The notes: generated from the letters alone by a model not told the origin. A stretch of DNA of 64,000 nt from Phascolomyces articulosus (GCA_025677815.1 JAIXMP010000021.1:620001-684000), one strand, 5' to 3'. Positions 39,436-56,540 are shown, numbered from the stretch's first letter. Made by a program: numbers and translations.

Positions 39436-41096
39436 ATGGCCACCAACGCACACGAATTCAATATTGAAATGGTAAATACTTGACCAAAGTAAAATACAAC
39501 AAAATCTTCCCGGAGAATTCACGGCTTTCTTTTAATCAATGACCTTTTTTCAACACTCTTTCTACTAGGCCGCAGTTCCACGGGAGCATGTCAAGGATGT
39601 TCTTCGAGGTATATATAAACTTCATTATAAATCTTGCAACATCATAAAAGAAAATAACAAGGAACATACAATACTTATTCATTCCTTTTTTAACTGTTTT
39701 TTTATTGATGATATATAGCCTTACTTCACTCCATATTTTTCCATCGATTACTTGTGAACGTTACTCCTCGAGAATTCATGGTTTTAGATACAACTGTGGT
39801 AAAAAAAAAATGCTACTTTTTTCTCTTTCATACACGTGTTGATAATTAAAAAAAGAGAGACCTGTTGATATTTTCATGTCACTTTTTTTATTATTATTAA
39901 AGCATAACAAGAATAAAGAGGAACTAAATGGAAAAGGAATAATTTATTATCATCTAGTCAGCAACTGATAACCGAGATGTTGAACATCTGATCGACGAGC
40001 GAGCTGCGGAGTTTGTCCAGAATATATGTTCGAGCCATGTGAAGCAGGGCAAGGTAAATATATCATCGTCGTTATTATTAATGCCATTGTATTTCAGCCC
40101 TGGGAGTGATGGGCTTTGTGTGATGTGAGGACGTTTGTTTTATTGATAAGCAAGGAGAGGATATCCAATTTTATAGATTGCAGTCCTATTTTATGAACAA
40201 AGAGATAAAAAGATATGGTTTCAATTCTCAAAAGCCAAAGAATTGGTATGCTGGGAACGATGGGCCATTACAATGAGTCTTGCACAACCTACCAATGAGC
40301 AAGGTAATAAAAGAAGGAGGCAGAAAGAGGAGAAAGGATATGATGGGGATTGGGTTAAAAACAAGAGGTTAGAAGGTGTAGGAGTGGAAGGGAAAGATAA
40401 GGATAAAGTTAAAAAAAAATATTTAGAAAAAACTAAATTAGAATAACATCGCTGGTTTGTTTAGAACGACAGAAAATGCAAAGATCATTAGAAAAACAGT
40501 TATCACAATGCTTACATGACATATTAAGACTTGCCAATGATCACAAGGAACACATTCCATCGATCAAAACAGTAGATGGCAATCCATTCCCATATCATGT
40601 GAGTTTATACATTGAAAAATTTTATACCGGGCTCTTGCATTGATTCGATAGAAACGATAGGAGAGGAAAGAGGGATGAAAAGGAAAGGAGAGGATGAATT
40701 GTCTGTGTCGTCATTTCAAGGATATTTTTTCTCATTGATAATTTCTTTTCTATTAAGATTGCTATTTTATCACAATCCGAATCATGGGGTGCAATGATAA
40801 AAAGATTATTAGTCACTGATGCACCAGCAACGAGTAATCCTGAAAGTGATACGAGTGCATCCCCCTCACCTAGTTCAAGTTCAAGTATAAGAAGAGGATC
40901 TTCAGGTGTAGGTGGATCAACAACTGCTACTACAGCAACAGGGGTTGGAAGTGCTACCACTACCACAAGCAATGTAGGCATGGCTAGACCTGCACCCACA
41001 AGTAGTACGAGTAGCAGTAGTGCAACTGCTGCTGCTGCTGCTGCTGGAACCTCTAATATATTATCAAGGAGCCCAAGAAAAACGGATTTAAGCTAA
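39436..41096 (+). CDS. ATG101: Autophagy protein Atg101 (HORMA)
   Basis: Seven exons: 39436-39471, 39569-39608, 39719-39798, 39958-40053, 40177-40303, 40465-40598, 40758-41096; 283 aa. The N-terminal 190 residues follow Atg101: EFNIEM, REHVKDVLRALLHSIFFHRLL, DRDVEHLIDE-type helix (NRDVEHLIDERAAEFVQNI), IAVLFYEQRDKKIWFQFSK with the WF pair, VCWERWAITMSL and the helix QCLHDILRLANDHKEHIPSI. The protein pairs with Atg13 in the autophagy-initiation kinase complex and is lost in budding yeast. The last 85 residues are Ser/Thr/Ala/Gly-rich low complexity (including a poly-Ala run) and extend beyond the usual 220-residue length. The terminal exon is uninterrupted, so I consider the tail genuine. Confidence 0.9.
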
Positions 41097-42392
41097 TATT
41101 TTTGAACTCATTTTTTTATTATCACATTCAATAACGAACAAACAAGCCTCCATCTTTATTCTCCTTGTCTCTCTCTATCCATCACATCATCTCCTGTGTC
41201 TCCTAACACACACGCACGCGCATACATATATATAATTATCATATATCACAACAACAAATCATTCCATATAGACCCGTAAAAAACCACTCTTTGTTTTTAT
41301 TCTTTATTAGCCACAGATTTGATTTCTAATTTTTTTTTGCAAGTGTATGTATTAGTATATACAGATACCATTGTCTTTACAATTCTTATATATCATCGCC
41401 ATCATCTATTATTTTTTTATACTTATATAATTCAAAATGAATCCGTGGAAATTTTATATAAAGTATATATGTGGATTTTTTCAATTGGTTACCAAACCAA
41501 CACATTACCAATTATATCCAGGACAAGTTTTAGAAATTCTAAGATTTTTTTCTATATGTATACGTATTCACGACTGGTGGAAATTCTAATTCGGAAAAGC
41601 TATAAAGCTTCTCACTAAGAACCAAGTATATATGCTCCTTTCTATGTTAAAGTTCGTCTTATATATACCATACCATACTACTCTATTGAGCATGATGACT
41701 AGCGTAAACAAGTCGTTTTTGGTATAAAAAAAGAAATGATACATGGCGTATAATGTGTTCACGTTTTAGCCCAACTGTAGAAAATTTCCATATTATTATC
41801 ACATGTTGAAGTGTTGAAAATATGCATCGTTTTCCATGGCGCCAAAACCTCTATTTCTCTATACTACGTACTATATACTTTTCTTAAATATATAATATCC
41901 TATCAACATTATATCCAAATTTAAATATTATATTTTATTCAGTCTAATAACTAGGAATAAAATATTCAATAGTGGGACCCACAACAACAACAATAATAAT
42001 GAACTAAACATTATTATCATGTGTATGCTGAATGAGATTAAATATGCACAAATCAAATAATAATACAAGAATAACATAGAAAAATTACAATAATGATAAT
42101 AGTAATACAAGCAAATAGATGCAATAATAAATAATAGCAATACATAATAATAATAATAATAATATAACTGTTGGTAAAATAACATAAGTATTATATTCGC
42201 TGCGTCTTCCATACTCGGTGATCGAATTTTGCCACATGACATTACTTTTAATTCTGATACTAAAACATTTTAATATTCCCTTTTCTGCTTCTTTTTCGCT
42301 TTTTTTTTTGTTCGTTCCATTACACATAACCCAACGTATCCAACATATAACTATTCAAATAGATATAAACAAATATATATAAAAGAAAAACT
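41097..42392. other. 1.3 kb gene-free spacer
   Basis: Between ATG101 and the HAD gene, both on plus strand. AT-rich, with repeated AAT/TTA runs (41980-42170). No conserved frame; presumably contains the ATG101 3' UTR and the HAD promoter. Confidence 0.5.
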
Positions 42393-43892
42393 ATGGCTAC
42401 TCGTATACGACTTTTGACCTTAGATGCCTATAATACATTATTTAAACCAAAAGGCTCGCTCTCGTCTCAATATGTATGTATTCTAAAAAAGGATCACAAC
42501 TACTAGGACGAATGATATACAAAAGTATATGAAACGCTCAAACAGGCTATTCTTATTTTAGGCTCAAGAAGCAGTGAAGTATGGTGTACACGTAACAAAA
42601 TCAGCTGTGAGTCAAAATTTCGGTCAAGCTTATAAAAATCAACTCGAACGCGCTCCATTTTATGGTTTACAATTAGGAATGACCACCAAACAATGGTGGG
42701 AAGAGGTAAATCCCACAATGACAACATTTATTAAAAAAAAGGAGCTATCTTTTTCTTATTGTTCCTTGAGTAGTATATTTTTTATTATTCATTTTCGTTA
42801 TTATGTAAACGTTTCCCTAACTTCTAATGTTTACTAAATATAGCTTGTCTATGCAACATTTGTTGGTGCAGGTGCCAACAAAAAAGGTAGGATGATTTAC
42901 ATTGCCTTATTTCTATTTCGGAAATCTTATACTGGATAGAAAAGAGGAACTCATGGCAATGATATTAGATTTGGATCCGGTTTTTGATGATTTATTTCAT
43001 TCACTTTATACACGATTTATGACGGCGGATGGATATACAACTTTTCCTGATGTACGAAAGACATTGATCCAGTTACGGCAACGAGGGTTTCAGATGGGTG
43101 TCATTAGTAATTCAGATGAAAGAGTTTGTAAGTTTTTCTTCTTCTTTGGCTTCGTTGGTCGGTTGGTTGGTAGAAAATAAATATGAGTCACTGAATTCCA
43201 TCCGATCGATTCTCTCTCCCCTCCCCTCCCCAAAATTTATTAATGCAAAAAAAAAAATTATATTATAATAGTGGAAGTCATCAAGAGTTTAGAATTAAAT
43301 CAATATTTTGATTTTGTGTTGCCAAGTTGTGTGGCCGGTTATGAAAAACCCGAAGTTCAAATATTTGAAAAGGCCTGTGAAATCACAGGTGTACGTCCTG
43401 AACAAGTATTACATGTGGGTGACGATGTAGAAAAGTAAGTCGATTACATCATGATTCTTTCCAGAATAAATAATAACTAAATTCATTCTTAATTAGGGAT
43501 TATTATGGTAACGAGAAAAATAAACAAGGTGGATGTAGTATATTAATGATGATGAAAGGAAACTAAGCGTTATATTTTTGTATATAGGTGCACGTAATGC
43601 AGGAATGCATGCTACCTTGTTAAAGAGAAGTAGGAAATCCATTTATTTTCATCATCGCTATGCGTCAATAAAGGAAAAAACCAACTGATATAAATGAAAT
43701 AAATAAATAGGTAAACTATCATATCAAGATTCAGCACCGGACTTGATACCAGACGCTGCGCTTGGTCATATACCACAAACGATCATGTCATTACAAGAAT
43801 TATGTCCTTTATTAATAGGATTACATGATAAACCAGTGTTCACATCGCGTGATGACAATGGTGATAGTGATGTGGTTGCTGCCTCATCTTAA
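42393..43892 (+). CDS. HAD-like hydrolase (HDHD3 group)
   Basis: Eight exons: 42393-42473, 42562-42705, 42844-42886, 42945-43127, 43272-43434, 43497-43507, 43588-43629, 43711-43892; 282 aa. HAD motifs: I LTLDAYNTLF (nucleophile Asp11), II VISNSDERV, III GYEKPEVQIF (Lys), IV HVGDDVEKDYYGARNAG. The cap region (AQEAVKYGVHVTKSAVS, then TKQWWEELVYATFVGAG) matches HDHD3-type proteins. Exon 6 is an 11-nt microexon inside motif IV. The exon 4 acceptor is placed at 42944 because the nearer AG at 42937-42938 would break frame. Motif I is DxYxT, as in 2-haloacid dehalogenases, instead of the phosphatase DxDxT; substrate unknown. Confidence 0.87.
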
Positions 43893-44309
43893 GTCATTCC
43901 TATCTTCTCCGATCGTATCACACCATGAACTTTAATCAAGGTCCTCTTTCGTATTTCTTGGTTCTCTTTGTTTTTCAGTTATTCCCCTATCATTATCTCA
44001 CATATCTACTAGCGTCAGTGACTTCATAATACATAGTACAACTTTATTTATATACTATTACTTTGTAAAAAAAATATATGCATTTCAAAAAAAAAAAGAC
44101 AAAAATCATAATTATGGACAAACAAAGTGTTGGCTTATATGCCAGTTAATTGTTTATTTGATTGGAAGATATGTTTTGTTTTGCAAAGGGGGGAAAAGTA
44201 GGAGAGAAATGTGTATTTGCAAAGAAGTATTGTTTGTTATGAAAAAAGGGAGGAGTAGGAGGAGAGATAAACAAATGATATTTGTTGAGAAAAGAGTAGT
44301 ATATGGGGT
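43893..44309. other. Convergent 3' spacer, HAD gene / polyubiquitin
   Basis: 417 bp between two 3' ends; G/A-rich on plus near 44180-44280. No gene. Confidence 0.5.
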
Positions 44310-48001
<3,692 letters not shown>

Positions 48002-50065
48002 ATGCTCGGGCCTCATCCTCACTCCCTCTTTTTATTTCCGTTTCAATCGACCATGAATGTATTACGACTAAATCCTTTTGTTGGTCTCTTTTTAGAATCC
48101 GTCGATACACTTGCCGTCAAACTCGGTGATCTTACTACAAATAAACGTAAGTTTTTTTTACTCAGTCAGCCACCCTTCTATCCTGAAAAGATCTCGACGT
48201 GTAAAAAGTATAGGGTCCTCAATCTCAATGTTTTTCTTTGAAATTTAGCAACCAATGAATCTGGGGAACAAAAACCTCAAGGTAATTATAAAACCAGATC
48301 GGAATCTTTATACATATAGATCCAGTTTAGATTAAAAAGTTTTTTTTTGTAGACCAAAAACAACCCGCAGTTACCGATGAGAAACCAAAGGCAGAAACTA
48401 AAGGTAAAGGAATTGTGATTATTATAACCACTTGTTACGTGATATATACATATTCTCTTCTTTCTGTAATATATAGATCACATCATTAACTTGAAAACAA
48501 ATGAATCGATCATTTATATATTTATTAGAAGAAGAATCCAACTTGATTAAAAGCACACATACTGTACAAGTCAAATTGGCAGATCAACAAGCCGACCCTA
48601 ATTCGCCACTTTTCTCCGTCAAATCTTTTGAAGAACTGGGATTGTACGTAAAGGCAAAAAATATACAAGTAGGGGTTGGGAGTGTGTGTCTATGTGATTA
48701 TGATGTGGATATTGGGAGAAAGTGGAAGAGGAGATAGAAACATCAGATGTGTGGATGGGAAGTTAGAGTTATTATGGAGAGAACAGTTAAGAGTGGTACT
48801 AAACTTTAAATTTTATATAATAGGAGTGAAGAATTACTCAAAGGTCTTTATGCAATGAAATTTTCTAAACCATCCAAGATTCAAGAACGCGCCCTTCCAT
48901 TGCTTATTGCCAACCCGTAAGTAATTTTTTAAATATGAAGAAGGTTTAAAAAAATTAGGATAGAGAACAAGAAGAATGGGATATTAAAAAAGTAAGTGGA
49001 TAAATTAGACCACGAAATATGATCGGTCAGTCACAGAGTGGTACAGGCAAAACAGCAGCATTTGTATTGACCATGTTGACACGAGTCAATGAAGGTCTTA
49101 AACAACCACAAGCTATCTGTTTAGCACCATCACGTGAATTAGCTCGACAAATTTTGGATGTTGTGCAAGAAATGTCCAAATTCACTCAACTGACCAGTGT
49201 CTTGGCCGTCAAGGACTCGATTCCCAAAGGGCGACCTATTCAACAACAAATTGTAGTGGGTACACCTGGTACAGTACAAGAGGCGATGCGTCGACGTCTT
49301 TTATTGACGAATAATATTCGAATTTTTGTCTTGGATGAAGCCGATAATATGTTGGATCAAGCAGGCCTGGGAGATCAAAGTATTCGTATCAAACAACAAA
49401 TCAAAACCCCACAACCTTTCCAAGTCGTTTTGTTTTCTGCCACGTTCCCCGATCATGTCCGCAAATTCGCATCACGTTTTGCCCCTCAAGCTAACGAAAT
49501 CTCATTGAAGCGCGAAGAATTATCAGTGGATTTGATTAAACAATTTTATATGGATTGTGATAGTCAAGAACACAAGTATGAAGTGCTTTGTAATTTGTAC
49601 GACATCCTGACAGTCAGTCAAAGTATCATTTTCTGTGCCAAGCGTGATACGGCGGATGAAATTGCTAAGCGCATGACGTCCATGGGCCATGCTGTCATTG
49701 CTTTACATGGTAAAATGGAACCTGAAGAACGTGATAAGGTCATGGATGATTTCCGACGAGGTGAATTCAAGGTCTTGATTACTACCAATGTATTGGCCCG
49801 TGGTATTGATATTTTACAAGTGTCATTGGTCGTCAACTATGATTTACCTTTGGATCAAAGAGGTCAACCTGACTATGAAGCTTATTTACACAGAATTGGT
49901 CGTACGGGTCGTTTTGGACGTACTGGTGTTAGTGTTAATTTTGTCCATGATAAAAAGAGTTGGGAATTGATGCATCAAATCGAAACCCACTTTCAACGTG
50001 AAATCACAAGAATACCAACGGAGGATTGGGAAGAAGTGGAAAAACGATTCAAGAGTGTTTTGTAA
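48002..50065 (+). CDS. DBP5: DEAD-box RNA helicase Dbp5 (mRNA export)
   Basis: Six exons: 48002-48146, 48249-48281, 48353-48403, 48529-48643, 48824-48916, 49009-50065; about 497 aa. Dbp5-specific N-extension motif [20 protein letters not shown] and Q motif [13 protein letters not shown]. Helicase motifs: SQSGTGKT (154-161), [17 protein letters not shown] (255-258), SAT (289-291), [14 protein letters not shown]. It ends VEKRFKSVL. At the nuclear pore, with Gle1-InsP6 and Nup159, it strips export factors from mRNA; it also acts in translation termination. The N-terminal 50 residues are poorly conserved, so the start is uncertain: ATG48002, ATG48053, or an upstream exon at 47701 are all possible. 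Confidence 0.93.
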
Positions 50066-51459
50066 ATCAAAAAAAGTACAATTTTTTAATAATAATTATA
50101 TACATTTCTTTTGTCTCTCAAACTCTCACACCTTGTCATCGTTTATATTTATGAAATATACACACTTCTTTACATACAAACACGCGCTCTCTCTCTTCCT
50201 CTCTTCTTCCCTTTTCATTTCTTTCTTGATTATTCTTTCTTGCTTCCCTCTCCCCCTTTCCTAAACTTATTAAAAATTTTCATCAACAAAACCTACACCA
50301 TAGCAACAAAACCACGGTACATTTTTTCATTTTTTTTCTTCTTTCAAGGACATCATACACTTACACACTCACATACATAATATTGAAACACAAAACAAAA
50401 TAAAGAACCAAATATAAAGAACCCTAAAGCATTCGCCATGGTTTTGTGATGAAGTGAATGAGCTTGTGAGTGATATATATCATCACATATCCTTTTTCTT
50501 CTATATACAAAATATGTTTATCAGTGATCTTCTTGGTTAACTAATCCATTCAGAAGATTGATGCAATTATCCATCAATAAGATACTTTTATGATATACTG
50601 GTTCATCAACTAAACCAATTCCATGGTTTTGATAATGAATACACACCTTTCTTACTATATATATGCTCTTTGTTTCACCAATAGATAAACCCCTCTGTTA
50701 CTGAACTTTATAGCTTTGAACCATCTCAGAATGCTACACTCGGACTCATGATCGTTTGTTGTTTGTGCTACTTATAATGTTTGACAATTGTCATACAAAT
50801 AGTATATATAGGTTGACAATAATTGTAAATAAAACCGAATAGATAGGATCATTTGAAGCAGACTATAAATATGTAAATAGGATGATGATGCACGGTCCAC
50901 TAATATATATAAAATGAACCAAAGAGTATAAACTAAATTTCATAAAGGGATAGGTAAGAGTAATATGTTTATTTGTTGATGGAAGAAAAGGAGAAAAGGA
51001 ACAGCAGCTGTGACAAAAACGGAATAGTCGTTCTAATAGGAGGAATAAAAGAATGAATGAATAAATCCCTTTATATTATTACTAATACTACATTCATATA
51101 TGATAATAAGACTAATAACTAATATCGATCTATATAACTTCTCCGTAATAAGATGATTGAATATCAAATTCTTTAAATATCTAAAAACAAAAAACATGTG
51201 CGATTGGGATGGGAAAAACAAAGTTCTTGTCGGGGATGTGCTTGTTGCAGCACATACGCAACAAAACCACCAAAAAAAAAGAGGGGGAGATGAAAATAAT
51301 AAAAAAAAAAGTCGTCAAGTTTCTTTAAAATACTTGCTTTTTTCTTCAACTTCTTTTTTCTTTACTCTTATTTGTTATTTTTATTATTGTATATTTTGCA
51401 TATAAAAAAGTACTTGGCATATTAGTTATTTGTAGTAGTTGTTTTTTTGTAGTATTACC
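50066..51459. other. 1.4 kb gene-free spacer
   Basis: Between DBP5 and the kinesin gene, both plus strand. Pyrimidine-rich just after DBP5 (50100-50350), then AT-rich. No supported frame. Confidence 0.5.
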
Positions 51460-54400
51460 ATGACAAAAGCCCCTACACAAGCTGCTGTACAAGTAGGCAA
51501 GTAATATTAAAAAAAGAGGAGTCGTTGTTGTTGTTTTATCTCTAAAACTGATTGAACTTACCATCCTACATATACCATACATATCTATGTCTTATTTTAT
51601 ATAGCACTTCGCATTCGACCATTAAACGACCGTGATCGAGCACAACCTCGATTTGCTAGTCTCTCTGAAAATGATGTGCTAAATGTACAAGATAAAAACG
51701 TACATGTCGTTTCTCAGGGTAAAATATTTCACTTTGATCAAGTCTTTAAACCTTCTTGTTCACAATCCGACATCTTTTTAACTGTGGGAGATAAATTGGT
51801 TCGACACTTTGTGGATGGTAAAATAATCTCATTTCATCGTCTTTTTATTTTTAAGAGAAAAAATAAGGGTGTGAATGGATAGACAGTAATTAAATTTATT
51901 TACTTGGTTCAATATTTTATATTTATAGGTTATAACGTTACTATACTTGCTTATGTATGATGATCCAATAGAATAGGCAATATGCATATTTACTGATAAG
52001 AATTTTACGGGAAGTAACTAACTTTTATTATTATTATAAATATCATTTCATATTTTTAATAGGGTCAAACATCATCAGGTAAATTATGCGACTCATATCA
52101 AAAAAGGAGCATCATTCCATCGTCCAGATACTATAATTAAATTATTTATTAATATATTAAATGGAATGGACCCACACATGTATTGTTTATATATAGGCAA
52201 AACATATACGATGGGTACAGCACAATACAGCGGCGGAGTGGAACATGAAGGGATTGTTCCACGAGCTGTCGATTTACTTTTCGATCTACTTGCATCACCT
52301 TCTTCTGCACGATCCACACCACCACCTTCAAGTCAATTACCTTCATCATCACTCAGTTTTGGAAGAAGTCGTATGCGACCACCACGTAGTACGGCTAGCT
52401 CTGCAACAACACCTCCTACCACCCCGCCCGCCTCTATTACACAACAACATCAAACACGTCGTCATACTGTGAAAGTTTCCTTTGTTGAAATTTATAATGA
52501 AGAATTGATCGATCTTTTAAATCCAGCATTACCTTCGGAACGACCACCGATCACTATCCGTGAAGATGTCAAAGGTCAAATTTATTGGACAGGTGTCAAG
52601 GAAATGACGGTTCATAATGCAGACGATGTCATGACGTATTTGCAACAAGGTACATTGAATCGTGCAACAGGTGCTACCGATATGAATGAAAAATCTTCAC
52701 GTTCCCATGCTATTCTTTCGATTTCTTTGAAACAAGAAAAATGGATGCCTCGTACCAAACGTGGAGGTGCCAATCATGAAGATGGTACTGGGATTACTGC
52801 GGGTGATTGGGTGATTACGACTTCAAAATTTCATTTTGTGGATTTAGCTGGTAGTGAACGGGTAAGTAAAACATCTATATGTATCCTTTCTTTTTTTTCG
52901 ACTATGATAACGAATGTTAATAACGAGCTATATATATTATAGTTAAAACGAACAGCAGCTGAAGGTGATCGACGTAAAGAAGGCATTAATATCAACGCTG
53001 GTCTTTCCGCTTTGGGCAATGTGATTTCAGTACTGGGTGATCCATCAAAAAAACATGCACATATTCCATACCGTGATTCTAAACTGACACGTTTATTACA
53101 AGATTCCTTGGGTGGTAATGCCACGACATTAATGATTGCTTGTGCCAGTCCAGCCGAATACAATTTACCCGAAACGATCAATACTTTACAATATGCCAGT
53201 CGTGCTCGCAATATCAAGAACAAATTGGAAAAGAATGAAATTGAAGAATGGATGACGACAGATGATGTGGATATGTTGCGTAACATGATTTTAACCTTGA
53301 AAACAGAACTTAAAAAAGGAGGAGGGGGTCATCCTCATGGGGGAGGTAGTGGTGCCATGACCCCCTTGGATACTGGGTCACCTATATTATCCGGTGCCAG
53401 TGGTGATTTTGATCAAATATTTCAAGAACAACGTAATATGATTGCCGATTTACAACGTCAAGTGGAAGAATTGGACCGAGAAGCTTCTTTTACACGTCAA
53501 CGAAATCAAGTGGTAGAAGAAGAATTGAGTCGGTTAAAAAATGTTGGATTTAAAGATATTGTGGAAGAAGTTGGAGAAGAATATGAAAAGACCATATCTT
53601 CCTTGGAATCACAATTGGCCATGGCTCGTGCAGCTTTGAATCATTCGGATTTCATGTTTGAGGAACAACAAACCAAAACGGAACAATATGAAATTGTAAT
53701 GGAAGATCAAGAAAAACGGATTGAGGAATTGGAACGACGCCTTCGACGATCATCCACAGCGAAAGAAACGGTCACACATGACGATAATTCGGCCTTCGTG
53801 GATGAATTAAAGAGTACCATTGATAAATTTAAACAAGCCGAAGAGACAACAGAAATGCATATTCTTGATCTTTCCCGTAAATTGGATACAACAGAAGAAA
53901 CCAATGAGAAATTACAAAAACAATTGGAAGCTATCTTACGCAACAAGGATAGTCAACAAAAAGAATATGAAGCGAAATTGCTCAGTATGACGGTCGAATT
54001 GGATAAATTAAAATCAAATAACAATAATACACCCGAGGATGGTCGATCCACAACTATCACTTCGACAGATGAAAAAGAAGAACGACGCGTATTACATCAA
54101 CAAGTCGCACGTCTTCAAGAAAATGTCATTGCATTACAAACACAAGCAGAACAACGTGAATTAACATCCCAGAAACAAATTGAAGCATTACAAGATCAAT
54201 TGGAACAAGCCTTGGATGATAAAGATACAATGATGATGGCCCATCAAGAAGAATTGAATCGTATTAAACAGAGTGTATTAAGTGAAGATGAAGAACAAGT
54301 CAAATCATTATCCATTACCTCAGTAGCAGGACCAAACACGACATCAACAGCACCTTTGGGATCTGCTACCGATTTCAAATTATTCTCCAACCAATATGTT

Positions 54401-54919
54401 CAATTACATGATAGCTATACTAGCCAAGTAGAACGTTTGGATATCGCCTTGGACAAGACTCGTATGTTATTATCCTCCAAAACAGAAATGATGATGGTTT
54501 CTCGCAAGAATGCTACAGTGATGCGACGCGTGGCTGATTTGGATAAACAGCTCAATAGTCAAAAACTCAAGATGGAGGATGAAATGATCAAGTTTGAAAT
54601 GAATTTTGATGATGCTTTCCAGGACAAAGATGCTGAGGGTGTGTTGCAAGTATTGGCCAAGGCAGATCATGATTTAGAATTGTTATGTAATAATACACTC
54701 AAGTTGGAAGCTAAGTTACAAAAGACGGAATTAGCATTACAAGGCAATAGTCAACAACAATTTCTGAAGAATCATCATGAACAACGTGATATGGAAGAGT
54801 TGAGACATAGAATGGATGCTATCAAGATACATCCAGATGATTTGGTTGTGATGGATGAAAAACACCAACGGTCTTTGTTATTTGATCAACAGCCGCAAAG
54901 TACCAAATCTATTTGTTAA
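51460..54919 (+). CDS. Kinesin-4 family motor protein
   Basis: Six exons: 51460-51496, 51605-51817, 51929-51954, 52063-52078, 52197-52861, 52943-54919; about 977 aa. N-terminal motor begins [16 protein letters not shown]-loop GQTSSGKT (93-100), switch I NEKSSRSH (261-268), switch II DLAGSE (313-318), then [19 protein letters not shown] and the neck region starting [15 protein letters not shown]. The motif [11 protein letters not shown] points to kinesin-4 (KIF4/KIF21). A coiled-coil stalk fills about residues 480-900. The motor carries a Ser/Pro/Thr-rich insert at about 130-188. The first intron has a GC donor (G|GCAAGT at 51497). Exon 4 is only 16 nt and encodes most of the P-loop. Confidence 0.93.
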
Positions 54920-56540
54920 TTATTACTATTTTTGTCATTTTTATACCCCATCTCTTCACCTTGTTCACTTAATATACACACTTACTACACACACCTATAT
55001 TTATTCGTCTGCTCTACTTCTTGTTTACTTTAACTTTCTTTATTATCCTTTGTGATCTCTTTCTTATTGTTTATTCTATTATTATATTATTTTTATACTT
55101 CATACATACACATCTTATATATTACCATCACCCTATCTTTTCCTCTATCCTTGGATGTATATATTTACTTGTTTTATTTAATATATTAAATTATTCATAT
55201 ATATAAATTACGAAAAAAAAACCATGGCCTTTTTTGTAGTGATTTTCATGTTATTAAGGAGAGCAGGAGAGAAACTGTTAATAAGACCACTTCTATAATA
55301 CAATTGCTAAGATATCAATTGACCAACATTGAGTCATAATGTATAGCCAATATCTCTAAAACAAGAATGTACATACATAGAATTGTCGTTTTTGATCTGG
55401 TGGACTTTTATTATACACCCGATGACACAATAGACAACCGAGATTGTTAATGTTAATTTCAGCTCAGATATCTACTAACTCTTTTCAGACTTCCTTTCCG
55501 TGTTTTTTTTCGTGATCCTTTACATATTTATAAACAGCATTGTGTTTTATATATTTATTTAACACTCAGTCTTTACCAGATAAATCCTTTTTTTTTTCTT
55601 GCACTCTCTCTATCTTATCCAATAACCAATCTATACTTTGAATAATATGTTTACTGTTGTCTTTTGATTAAAAAATCTTTTTTTTGCATAAATCTAAATC
55701 TCAAGTTTAAACACAAGGAACACTTTTGTTAAAAGTAATATTATTATACTTTCACATTTTGGAGGGATTCTATATTATATGGTCAAAGAGACTGATAGAC
55801 ATCTGTTCGTTTCTTATTGCATTAATAAAATATTTGAACTAAGTGTGGCTTAATTTTAAATGAAGGATGAAGCATACCTTGGTTTATATTCGGTGTCGGA
55901 TATGCTTTACAGTTTCAATCTCAAGTTTATCATTGTGACCCAACTTTCGCATGGTTGACTTAATTTGGTTTGGTGTAGCTCAATTTCAGAATGAAAGAAA
56001 ATGGCAGCTCCATAATATTATTTTAGAACAAAAAGGTTGTATATTGTCATAACTCTTCTTACATATTTAAGAAACTTTTTATAGTTTTTTTTCCCTAAGG
56101 TGACGAGCCACCCTATTCTTCTGTCAAAATTGTTGCTAGAGACAACTTATTCAACAAGGAGAATGTGTACAAACTCACCGAGAAAAAAAAAGATTTGTTA
56201 TAAATTTCAAACGCCAAATAACAAACAAATACATAGTTAGTTGTTATCATGGCTTCATTATAATAAGATAGTTGTCATCTCTGAATAATGAGCATGCTTT
56301 TTGAATCAAGATATATCAAGAAAAGAAAGGATGAACAAAAAGAGATAAAAAAAAAAAATAAGGAAAAAAGCGACATTGAAACAAGAAGTATCTTATCATA
56401 TTCCCACCAACAAATGAATAAAAAAAAAAAATTTTTTCCTTGAACTCATTTTCGACGCATATAAAAAAATTAATTGAGGGATTACTTTTTTTTCTCTCTC
56501 TTCAAATTCTCTCCATTTTTTTATCGAAAGAGAAGTTGAA
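54920..56540. other. 1.6 kb gene-free spacer
   Basis: Between kinesin and the Atos-domain gene, both plus strand. AT-rich; no conserved frame, tRNA or repeat recognised beyond short homopolymers. Confidence 0.5.

Noticed and set aside
52149..52352. Minus-strand frames around the kinesin exon 5
   Set aside because: They lie opposite strongly conserved motor sequence and have no family similarity.
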